This document shows positions 1-6,267 of a stretch of 11,781 nucleotides of DNA, piece after piece. The translations under genes were made by a program, and so were the position numbers. Position 1 is the stretch's first letter; the number at the start of each line of letters is the position of its first letter. The stretch lies in contig WTAW01000019.1 of the NCBI GenBank assembly GCA_013139435.1, forward strand, positions 1 to 11,781, in the 5' to 3' direction. Below the pieces are notes generated by a model that was not told where the DNA came from, did no database searches, and was given only the letters and a program-made list of their open reading frames with translations. This DNA is from Candidatus Aminicenantota bacterium (GTDB lineage Bacteria > Acidobacteriota > Aminicenantia > Aminicenantales > Aminicenantaceae).

Positions 1-1
1 T

Positions 2-7
2 TATAAA
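2..7 (+). promoter_or_regulatory. Candidate -10 element of the PfkB kinase gene
   Basis: TATAAA at 2-7 ends 9 bases before the ATG at 17. A transcript from it would begin about 1-3 bases before the start codon, making it essentially leaderless. The -35 region lies outside the window, so this rests on one hexamer and on its similarity to the arrangement at two other genes here. Confidence 0.35.
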
Positions 8-16
8 AGAACGAAA

Positions 17-946
17 ATGAGAACGCGAACTGGGATCGGCTTGATCGGGACTATCACGTATGATGTGATCCGTTCGGATGCGGGAGGTGTCTACCAAGGT
101 CTCGGGGGCATTCTCTACCAAGCGGCGGTTCTTTCTGCATTGGAAAGAAATGTCTTTCTCTTTACCAATCTTGGGAGAGCTCTTGCCGGCCGTGTTGAGA
201 AAGTCACCAGCCATTGGCCTCCCCTCCAGAAAGAAGGAATTCAGTATGTCCAAGGTCCCGGGAATCAAGTTTATCTGCACTATCCCGAGAAGGGAGAGAG
301 AAGGGAAATTCTCAAGTCAGTCGTGCCTCCACTCGACCCACAGGGAGTTCTCCAGAGCTTGGACCGACTCCACATGCTTGTTTCCGTCCTCAATTCGGGA
401 TTTGATATCACTCTTGCAGATTGGCGCAGAATCGTAGACGCTGCCAGTTGTCCCGTCTGGCTGGATCTGCACTCACTTGTCCTTTCCAGAGAACTGAATG
501 TTCCCAGGAGATATATCTCAAACATTCCTTGGGAAAGCTGGGCCAGAGGAGTGACATATCTTCAGGCTAACAAAGCAGAGCTAGGCTGTCTTGTGGACCG
601 GATCGGACAAGATCTCTCTGACGTAGAGATCAAGCGCTTTGGACAGAGAGCCTTTGGCTTGGGTCTCCGCGCTGTGTTCATCACATTGGGTAGGGATGGG
701 GTGTGGGTTTTAACTCCTGGAAGAGCTCACGTCATTGTATCATCCCACGCCGATACGGTCGCAGATACCACAGGATGTGGTGATGTCTTTTGCGCTATGA
801 CTGTCAAAGATTTGATGGAAGGAGCGGACCCTTTTTCTGCGGCTGAAGCCGGAGTTGAGCTTGCAACTCGAGCCACCGCGGTTAAAGGAGTCGAAGAAAC
901 TGTTACATTAGTCCAAAAGGTCAGCAGTGGGCTCGAACATTCATAA
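17..946 (+). CDS. PfkB/ribokinase-family carbohydrate or nucleoside kinase
   Basis: A 309-residue protein of the ribokinase (PfkB) fold, which transfers phosphate from ATP to a hydroxyl of a sugar, nucleoside or similar small molecule in the cytoplasm. The clearest evidence is the C-terminal PfkB signature DTTGCGDVF at residues 251-259, with the catalytic base Asp257 and the anion-hole glycines before it. NKAEL (186-190) and ITLGRDGV (223-230) are also typical of the ATP-binding half. The N-terminal Gly-Gly region (about 28-42) is divergent: the Asn usual after the glycines is not evident, so the substrate cannot be named. Length is normal for the family. The ATG at 17 has no Shine-Dalgarno; TATAAA lies 9 bases upstream. 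It is followed by a terminator-like hairpin, so it is probably transcribed separately from the next gene. Family assignment is secure; substrate unknown. Confidence 0.9.
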   Translation: MRTRTGIGLIGTITYDVIRSDAGGVYQGLGGILYQAAVLSALERNVFLFTNLGRALAGRVEKVTSHWPPLQKEGIQYVQGPGNQVYLHYPEKGERREILKSVVPPLDPQGVLQSLDRLHMLVSVLNSGFDITLADWRRIVDAASCPVWLDLHSLVLSRELNVPRRYISNIPWESWARGVTYLQANKAELGCLVDRIGQDLSDVEIKRFGQRAFGLGLRAVFITLGRDGVWVLTPGRAHVIVSSHADTVADTTGCGDVFCAMTVKDLMEGADPFSAAEAGVELATRATAVKGVEETVTLVQKVSSGLEHS

Positions 947-975
947 CTCTTTGTTTTCTCGAACAAGAGTTTCTT
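945..975 (+). terminator. Probable intrinsic terminator after the kinase gene
   Basis: AACTCTTTGTT (945-955) pairs with AACAAGAGTT (962-971) around a 6-base loop. This gives a 10-base-pair stem with one bulged T, starting within the TAA stop codon. It is followed by TCTTCC, a poor U-tract, so efficiency may be modest. Its position directly after the stop codon supports the call. Confidence 0.5.
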
Positions 976-1008
976 CCTCAATTCGGATCAACTTATTCAT
1001 TTTTTATC

Positions 1009-1037
1009 TTTAGAGATGATACAGTTTGTGCTAGAAT
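1009..1037 (+). promoter_or_regulatory. Candidate promoter of the EIIA-zinc ribbon gene (leaderless)
   Basis: A TTTAGA -35-like box (1009-1014), a 17-base spacer and TAGAAT (1032-1037) preceded by TGC, which makes an extended -10. The -10 ends only 8 bases before the ATG at 1046, and no Shine-Dalgarno lies between. The predicted transcript start is at about 1044-1045, next to the start codon. Confidence 0.5.
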
Positions 1038-1045
1038 AGTTTTCA

Positions 1046-1867
1046 ATGGAGAATGTAAGTACTCCCAAACACGCAAGTTTTTGCGAATATTTGAGACTCG
1101 ATCAGGTTATCTTTAATCTCAAAGCGACCGATAAGATCCAGGCTTTGGAAGAACTCCTGGATGTTTTGGTCAAGCTCAACTACATAAAAAATAAAAAACC
1201 TGTCTTGACTCGGATTATCGATAGGGAACGTCTGGTCACCACAGCCATCGGCCACGGCATCGCGCTTCCTCATGCACGATTAGACACAGGGGGTGACATT
1301 GCCGTTGTCGTCGGCCGGTCAGTGGCAGGTTTAGATTTTGAGGCGGTCGACGACAAAAAAGTCCACGTCATCATCCTCATCGTATGGAATCCCTCTATCC
1401 CAGGCCTTTTTAATCATCTTTTTGCTGGATTGGCACAGTTTTTAATCAAACCAGGGTTCAGAGATAGGATTTTTAATGCGAGAAGCAAAAAAGAACTGCA
1501 CAAAATTCTCTGTGAAATCGAACTCACGCTCCTCTCCTCTGAGGATAAGATCATAAGCCGGGCCGGACTTCTCTGGAAACTCCAGAAGATCGAAATGCAG
1601 AAAAAAAAAGCGGCCAAGGCAAAGAAAAAAGAACTGCAGAAACAGGCCAATTTGATTCGGGACGAGCTGGATGATGCCCTGTTGGAAAGGTTCGACAAAC
1701 TCATGGAGCGTTATGGATTTGCTGTGGCCGAACTCGAGGATGGGGCCTGTCAGGGCTGTTTCATCAATGTGGCCACTGGGATGAGCTCGGCCATCGAAGG
1801 CAGTGATGATATCTATGTCTGCGAAAACTGTGGCAAATATCTCGTAGCCATAAAGAAAGCCAAATAA
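1046..1867 (+). CDS. PTS EIIA (PtsN-type) domain fused to coiled coil and C4 zinc ribbon
   Basis: A 273-residue cytoplasmic protein with two parts. Residues about 10-163 form a PTS EIIA type-2 domain, the class that includes the nitrogen-regulatory PtsN; HGIALPHARLD (70-80) carries the expected phosphorylatable His76. Residues about 170-222 are rich in Lys, Glu and Gln and look like a helical coiled coil. Residues 223-266 form a zinc ribbon with CQGC (235-238) and CENC (259-262). The run before and through this ribbon resembles the DUF164/zf-RING_7 C-terminal domain of CT398-like proteins, where a coiled coil also precedes it. PtsN-type EIIA proteins are usually about 150 residues, so the extension is a true addition. 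No HPr, enzyme I or EIIBC gene is in view, so a regulatory rather than transport role is inferred. It has no Shine-Dalgarno. It ends 72 bases from the convergent peptidase gene, and I see no convincing terminator between them. Confidence 0.85.
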   Translation: MENVSTPKHASFCEYLRLDQVIFNLKATDKIQALEELLDVLVKLNYIKNKKPVLTRIIDRERLVTTAIGHGIALPHARLDTGGDIAVVVGRSVAGLDFEAVDDKKVHVIILIVWNPSIPGLFNHLFAGLAQFLIKPGFRDRIFNARSKKELHKILCEIELTLLSSEDKIISRAGLLWKLQKIEMQKKKAAKAKKKELQKQANLIRDELDDALLERFDKLMERYGFAVAELEDGACQGCFINVATGMSSAIEGSDDIYVCENCGKYLVAIKKAK

Positions 1868-1939
1868 ATCCTTCACTCCTACACTTACCGATCAAAGATC
1901 CCATGTGAGATTTTATCGTGAGTTGTGCCTTGATTGGCT

Positions 1940-3604
1940 TCAGTGGACAGTCTGGGTGGCAAGTAGAGTTGGTTTCAGGAGGCGATAAACGGGGTATGTC
2001 TGTGGTCCACGCCGCCACTGAGGAACGATGTATTTGTCGAAAAAGTTCCACACCAACAGGCCATCATCACTCTCGGCTTCTAAAAGATACGCCACGAGAT
2101 TGCCTAACGGCTGTGCCGTTCGGACGAGGATTGTCCCTACAGGAAAGTCCTTTGTCTCGATGACGTATTCGCCCTTGACCGAATTCATGCGGTGCCCCTG
2201 GTAGATCCTCTCTGCCCCTTTGATCTCCGTGACTTTAAAAGATTCCACCTCCAGACTCACAGGAACTGTCAATTTTTCCACTAAAATCCCGTGTTGATCG
2301 AGCTTCGTGATGATATCCGCATCGCTGACCGTCAGCAGGTAAGCAAAGGGGAAGGGGATGATGGTCTTTGGTATGTAATCGCAGTAATAGGGTATGGTAT
2401 AGGTTCTTTCGACGTCGGTTTTCCTGACTCTTGGATAGCTTCCCGCCTCGGGATTGACCTCCATCTCCCATCCGAGGATCGTCACCGGGTCTTTGAGCGG
2501 CTTCAATTCGTAGCTTGTGGCAAAAATATCCGTTGCCTCAGGCTTCGATCCTTTCCGTATGGTCCGCTGGTCCGTCTCTTGGATGAGCTGGAGGATCTCT
2601 GAGTTATGGGCATAACAATAATCGAGGACCGCCCGGAGAAAGAAATAATTGCCGTACACTCGGGTTTTGAAATCCGCATAGGCATAGTTTTCCAAAAGGA
2701 GGGCCATCCTGTTCCGCAGCCCGATATAGTTCGTTATGTATCGGGATTGAGGTCCTGCGGGCCGCCAGCCTTTTTCCGGCTCTTTATAGTCCATAAAATT
2801 CCCGTATGGGATGGATAGTGTGTTGTATTTGTCTTTTAAGGTTTTGTTCACCCAGGGCATCATTTTTTCTCTCAAGTGGGAGATTAGAGACAAATCTCCA
2901 TTCGGATTCAGCGGCCAGACATATGTAACCGGTTCTTTGTGGTAAGACCCGTTAGTGGTGTGGCAGTCGACAAGGAGAACAGGGTCCCAACGGTTGAGCA
3001 CGTTGCGGGCTAAGCCTTGAACTTCTGGGCTTTCCATCTTGATGCCATCCCTATTCAGGTCGAGATTCTGTCCGTTGTAGCGTACACCGACGCCCTTTTC
3101 TGGGCCGACCTGGTTTCTTCTGTTCTCTTTGCTGATCTTTTCGTTGCCGTCCGCGTTGAAGATCGGCGCAATAAGGATGACCAGTTTGTCCAAGTAGGGA
3201 GAGCTCTTATCGAAAAGGATATCTCTAGCCAGCATCAGCGAAGCCTCTTTGCCCTCGACTTCACCCGCATGGATGTTGGCCTGGAAATAGACCACGAGCC
3301 TTTTGTCGTGCCTGAGTTCCAGAGGAGATGTCGGGGGAGGCGCGCCGAGGATAAGAAGTGGAACGTCACGGCCTTCTGAACTCACACAAAGAGTCTCCAC
3401 GCGAAGCCATGGGCTCAATCCCTTGAGCGCGTTTATGAACGCCAAAACATCCGCGTAACGGGAGGTTGCGGTGAAATGACTGGATTCGGCAACCGTTTCG
3501 AGCTCTTGCTCGGTTGTGGCCAAAAGCGGGAAAAAAAGCGATACAGATACAAGCCCACACAAAAGAGCCATGAGTAAAAAAACGCGCGCCCCTTTTAATT
3601 TCAT
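1940..3604 (-). CDS. Secreted M14-family zinc carboxypeptidase
   Basis: A 554-residue metallopeptidase with an N-terminal signal peptide (basic start, hydrophobic core about residues 8-29, cut probably near residue 30), so it acts outside the cytoplasm. The M14 catalytic set is visible: zinc ligands His112 and Glu115 in HAGE, third ligand His215 in DCHTTNG, the Asn184-Arg185 pair in NLDLNRDG that would bind the substrate carboxylate, and candidate catalytic Glu305 in LLLENYAYADF. The catalytic domain covers about residues 45-340. The remaining roughly 210 residues are a C-terminal region I cannot assign. The likely role is removal of C-terminal residues from peptides; specificity cannot be read. 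The start is supported by AAAGGA (3613-3618), 8 bases upstream. The gene stands alone, convergent with the EIIA fusion and divergent from the release-factor-like gene. Confidence 0.92.
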   Translation of the reverse strand: MKLKGARVFLLMALLCGLVSVSLFFPLLATTEQELETVAESSHFTATSRYADVLAFINALKGLSPWLRVETLCVSSEGRDVPLLILGAPPPTSPLELRHDKRLVVYFQANIHAGEVEGKEASLMLARDILFDKSSPYLDKLVILIAPIFNADGNEKISKENRRNQVGPEKGVGVRYNGQNLDLNRDGIKMESPEVQGLARNVLNRWDPVLLVDCHTTNGSYHKEPVTYVWPLNPNGDLSLISHLREKMMPWVNKTLKDKYNTLSIPYGNFMDYKEPEKGWRPAGPQSRYITNYIGLRNRMALLLENYAYADFKTRVYGNYFFLRAVLDYCYAHNSEILQLIQETDQRTIRKGSKPEATDIFATSYELKPLKDPVTILGWEMEVNPEAGSYPRVRKTDVERTYTIPYYCDYIPKTIIPFPFAYLLTVSDADIITKLDQHGILVEKLTVPVSLEVESFKVTEIKGAERIYQGHRMNSVKGEYVIETKDFPVGTILVRTAQPLGNLVAYLLEAESDDGLLVWNFFDKYIVPQWRRGPQTYPVYRLLKPTLLATQTVH

Positions 3605-3650
3605 CGTATGAGTCCTTTCAGTTTGCTTAGGATTTTTGTTGGATAAAAAG

Positions 3651-3677
3651 TGTATATAAATTCCTGCTAAATCGCAA
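3651..3677 (-). promoter_or_regulatory. Weak candidate promoter of the M14 peptidase gene
   Basis: Read on the minus strand, TTGCGA (3672-3677) and TATACA (3651-3656) are separated by 15 bases, shorter than the ideal 17. It would give a leader of about 40 bases containing the AAAGGA ribosome binding site. The 3605-3728 interval is a divergent promoter region. Confidence 0.3.
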
Positions 3678-3693
3678 GGCGAACCAGCGAGCT

Positions 3694-3722
3694 TTGCATT
3701 TTTCCTTTATCTGGCTGATAAT
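3694..3722 (+). promoter_or_regulatory. Candidate promoter of the release-factor-like gene (leaderless)
   Basis: A weak TTGCAT -35-like box (3694-3699), a 17-base spacer and GATAAT (3717-3722). The -10 ends 9 bases before the ATG at 3732, with no Shine-Dalgarno between, so transcription would start near 3729-3730. Confidence 0.4.
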
Positions 3723-3731
3723 AGAAATGTG

Positions 3732-4157
3732 ATGTCTTTCGGCGTGAGCACAAAAAAAGAGGAGGCCCTTCGCGAAAAAATGAAACAACTGGGCATCCGC
3801 GAAGAGGACATCATCGAGAAGTTCATCCGTTCCAGCGGACATGGTGGGCAGAAGGTCAATAAAACATCGACATGTGTCTATCTGAAACACCTGCCCACAG
3901 GGGTCGAAGTCAAATGCCAGAAAGAGAGATACCAAAGTCTGAACAGGTATCATGCGCGGAAGATCCTTGCAGGTAAGATCGAAGCCAAAATCTTAGGGAA
4001 GGAAAGCGAAGAACAACAGAGGATCGAAAAGATCCGACGCCAGAAAAGGAAGCGTTCAAAAAGAGCCAAGATGAAGATGCTGGAGGACAAAAAAAGGCAG
4101 TCTCAAAAAAAGGCCGACCGACGATTCCATCCTTCCCCAGATGACATGGAGGGCTAA
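3732..4157 (+). CDS. Peptide chain release factor-like protein with GGQ motif (RF-1 domain only)
   Basis: A 141-residue protein consisting of the catalytic RF-1 domain without the codon-recognition domains of RF1/RF2. RSSGHGGQKVNK (33-44) contains the GGQ tripeptide (38-40) that triggers peptidyl-tRNA hydrolysis in the ribosomal peptidyl-transferase centre. The next stretch (TGVEVKCQKERYQ, 56-68) is also typical of the domain. The tail from about residue 90 is very rich in Lys, Arg and Gln, as in ArfB/ICT1 and MTRFR (C12orf65)-type rescue factors, whose basic tails contact the ribosome. By size and layout it is closest to the MTRFR-like or ArfB-like group; PrfH is longer. Rescue of stalled ribosomes is a family-based inference. 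A GTG at 3729 is an alternative start; I prefer the ATG at 3732 because it keeps the -10-to-start spacing seen at the other two plus-strand genes. It converges on the amidohydrolase gene, 32 bases away. Confidence 0.88.
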   Translation: MSFGVSTKKEEALREKMKQLGIREEDIIEKFIRSSGHGGQKVNKTSTCVYLKHLPTGVEVKCQKERYQSLNRYHARKILAGKIEAKILGKESEEQQRIEKIRRQKRKRSKRAKMKMLEDKKRQSQKKADRRFHPSPDDMEG

Positions 4158-4189
4158 ATCCTTCCATCCAATAATCGTCAAACTCCCCA

Positions 4190-5410
4190 TCAGGTGGCAA
4201 GCCTGATCAGTGTATGAAGAAGGAGGTTTGTTCCCTTTTCCAGGTCGTCCCACTTGATTTTTTCCTGGGGAGAATGGCTGATCCCATCCTCACAGGGGAT
4301 AAAGATCATCCCCACATCTGCGATGGAAGCCAATATCTGTGCATCATGACCCGCTCCACTCGGTAGAGTCATAGAGGGATATTCCAGGGTTCCGCACTCT
4401 TCCTTCATGAGGTTGATGATGTGTGCAGGAATCCTGACAGGATCCGTTTTATCTACAATTTTTGATTGAAATTCTAACCCCCGTGTGGATGCCGTATCTC
4501 TGGCCAGAGAAAGCAAGTGCCGCTCCATTTCTTCGAGCGTCTCTTTAGATGTGCTCCTGAAATCAAGAGAAAAATCAACACGCCCCGGGACTATACTGAA
4601 AGCCCCTGGATGAACCGCTACTTTTCCCACTGTCACCATACTGCCGTAATGATGAATGGCCACATATTGTGTGGACTTGAGAGCAAAGTCCGAAAGGCCG
4701 AGAAATGCATCTTTTCGGAGTTCGAATGGGGTTGTTCCTGCATGGCTGGCACTCCCTAAGAAACAGCACAACCAGTAATTTTTTCCGGCAATGCAATCCA
4801 CGATCCCGATGGGCTTTTCTTCGGTCTCTAACACGGGGCCCTGTTCGAGATGGAGCTCAAGGAAAGTGTCCACCTCCGGTCTCTGTGTGTGTGCATCCAA
4901 AATGCTGTCGATAGAAAATTCTGTGCCCTCGAGTATTTCCGCGAGAGGAGGACCGAATTGTGTGCTGCCCTCTTCCAGCGTCTTGCGGTCGAGAGAGCCG
5001 ACAAAGGCCCTGCTTCCCAAGAAATCTCCCACAAGATTTCCCTCTTCATCCGTGAACGAAGCCAACTCTAAGGGCTTTTTTAGCTTTATGTCTTCCTCTT
5101 TGATCCGCCGCAAACATTCCAATGCTGCAAGAACCCCCGCGGAACCGTCAAACATGCCTCCGTTGATGACTGTGTCGATGTGCGACCCCGCCATGACCGC
5201 TTTTCCCGGGGCATCGATCCGCCCGAAGATGTTCCCCGCTCCATCCTGTCCGTAGATGAGACCCGCACTTTGGATCCTCTCCTTGAGCCATTCTCGCGCA
5301 TCCAGGTCGGCTTTGCTGAAAGACGGCCTGCTGATCCCACCGTTCGGGTCGCGCCCTATCTGGCCCAATTCTTCAATGTCTTTTTTTAACCTGTCGATGC
5401 TGATGTTCAT
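4190..5410 (-). CDS. M20-family Zn-dependent amidohydrolase (allantoate amidohydrolase / N-carbamoyl-L-amino acid hydrolase type)
   Basis: A 406-residue binuclear metal hydrolase, full length for the AllC/HyuC/beta-ureidopropionase group. These enzymes hydrolyse N-carbamoyl (ureido) amino acids or allantoate, releasing ammonia and CO2 or the free amino acid. Visible motifs: GSHIDT (His77), GGMFDGSAG (bridging Asp88), DEEG (121-124, catalytic and metal glutamates), HLEQGP (His187), SHAGTTP (222-228) in the dimerisation/substrate region, SGAGHDAQ (351-358) and GISHSPQE (376-383, metal ligand His379). The usual Asn in the NVIPG stretch reads SIVPG here (272-276). Exact substrate cannot be told: no purine or pyrimidine degradation genes are present. 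It begins 16 bases after the pdxJ stop, with no convincing Shine-Dalgarno in the gap, so it is probably cotranscribed with pdxJ and perhaps translationally coupled. Confidence 0.88.
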   Translation of the reverse strand: MNISIDRLKKDIEELGQIGRDPNGGISRPSFSKADLDAREWLKERIQSAGLIYGQDGAGNIFGRIDAPGKAVMAGSHIDTVINGGMFDGSAGVLAALECLRRIKEEDIKLKKPLELASFTDEEGNLVGDFLGSRAFVGSLDRKTLEEGSTQFGPPLAEILEGTEFSIDSILDAHTQRPEVDTFLELHLEQGPVLETEEKPIGIVDCIAGKNYWLCCFLGSASHAGTTPFELRKDAFLGLSDFALKSTQYVAIHHYGSMVTVGKVAVHPGAFSIVPGRVDFSLDFRSTSKETLEEMERHLLSLARDTASTRGLEFQSKIVDKTDPVRIPAHIINLMKEECGTLEYPSMTLPSGAGHDAQILASIADVGMIFIPCEDGISHSPQEKIKWDDLEKGTNLLLHTLIRLAT

Positions 5411-5426
5411 TGGTTGATTGGGGTTT

Positions 5427-6137
5427 CTATTTGAGGAGTTCGACCATTTCCCTAACCGCTTTTTCTACGCCGACAATGGCCGAGCGGGCAATGATAGAAA
5501 AACCGATGCTGAATTCCGTCAACTCAGGGATCTCTACGATGGGCCCGACATTTTTATAATCCAAGCCGTGTCCTGCATGAACCTCCAGTCCCAGCTGACG
5601 GCCGTGCACTGCCGATCTTTTTACTTCTGCCAGTGCTTCATCGCGCTCCTCTCCGGGTTTGAGATCGGAATATTTGGCAGTGTTTATCTCGATCAGATTA
5701 GCCCCCACATCCCTGCAAGCAGTGATCTGGTTGATATCCGGGTCGACAAAGATGCTCACCTTGATTCCCGCCTTTTGCAGCTCCCGAATATGATCCTTAA
5801 GGTGCTCTTGATTGCCCGCAACATCCAAGCCTCCTTCAGTGGTCAGCTCTTCATCCCTTTCAGGAACGAGGGAAACGACATCGGGTTTCACATCTAGGGC
5901 GATCCGTTTCATCTCTTCTGTGGCGGCCATTTCGATGTTGAGTTTGGTCTTTATGGACTGCCGGAACAGGAACAGATCCCTATCCTTGATGTGCCGCCTG
6001 TCTCCTCGGATATGACAGACGATCCCTTCTGCACCGGCTAGCTCGGCCAGGAGAGCCGCCAGTACGGGTTCAGGCTCATCGCTGCGACGGGCTTCTCTTA
6101 TGGTTGCAAAATGATCCACATTGACTGAAAGTCTCAT
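5427..6137 (-). CDS. pdxJ: Pyridoxine 5'-phosphate synthase
   Basis: A 236-residue TIM-barrel enzyme that condenses 1-deoxy-D-xylulose 5-phosphate with 1-amino-acetone 3-phosphate to pyridoxine 5'-phosphate, the ring-closing step of the DXP-dependent vitamin B6 route. Family motifs run in order: VNVDHFATIREAR (5-17, His9), CHIRGDRRHI (41-50, His42), LNIEMA (66-71, Glu69) and HAGHGLDY (187-194, His190). The position that is Glu in many homologues (REDRRHI) is Gly here; some PdxJ groups have Pro, so this is probably neutral. The start is the ATG at 6135-6137, because GGAGGG (6142-6147) sits just upstream and the protein then begins as PdxJ normally does. An in-frame ATG at 6186-6188 would add 17 unconserved residues. 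It lies 130 bases after glmM across a hairpin. The acpS gene that follows pdxJ in some genomes is absent. Confidence 0.95.
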   Translation of the reverse strand: MRLSVNVDHFATIREARRSDEPEPVLAALLAELAGAEGIVCHIRGDRRHIKDRDLFLFRQSIKTKLNIEMAATEEMKRIALDVKPDVVSLVPERDEELTTEGGLDVAGNQEHLKDHIRELQKAGIKVSIFVDPDINQITACRDVGANLIEINTAKYSDLKPGEERDEALAEVKRSAVHGRQLGLEVHAGHGLDYKNVGPIVEIPELTEFSIGFSIIARSAIVGVEKAVREMVELLK

Positions 6138-6194
6138 ATGTCCCTCCATGTTTTGCGTGGGATTGTAATCATCAAACGCAAAAAGCAAAAAGTG

Positions 6195-6241
6195 AAACGT
6201 GAAAATTTATTGTATTATAAATCGACAAACTTTTCACGTTT
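6195..6241. other. Perfect 11-bp inverted repeat (hairpin) between glmM and pdxJ
   Basis: AAACGTGAAAA (6195-6205) and TTTTCACGTTT (6231-6241) are exact reverse complements. Within the 25-base loop, ATTTAT (6205-6210) and ATAAAT (6217-6222) can pair further. On the minus strand the hairpin is followed by an interrupted T-rich run (6181-6194), consistent with a terminator for glmM. The loop also contains a consensus TATAAT on the minus strand (6214-6219) that could be the pdxJ -10, though I see no good -35 for it. Either terminator or operator/promoter is possible. Confidence 0.55.
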
Positions 6242-6267
6242 TTGATGAGATTATAAGCCGATGAGAA

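Noticed and set aside
1868..1939. Terminator or small gene between the convergent EIIA fusion and M14 peptidase genes.
   Set aside because: Only 5-base scattered inverted matches are present, with no T-tract and no plausible open frame.
4146..4167. Short imperfect hairpin at the end of the release-factor-like gene as a terminator.
   Set aside because: The stem is about 7 pairs with a bulge and no T-run follows on either strand.
6138..6188. Longer N-terminus for PdxJ from an ATG at 6186-6188.
   Set aside because: The added 17 residues resemble nothing in the family, and a strong GGAGGG lies just before the internal ATG at 6135-6137.
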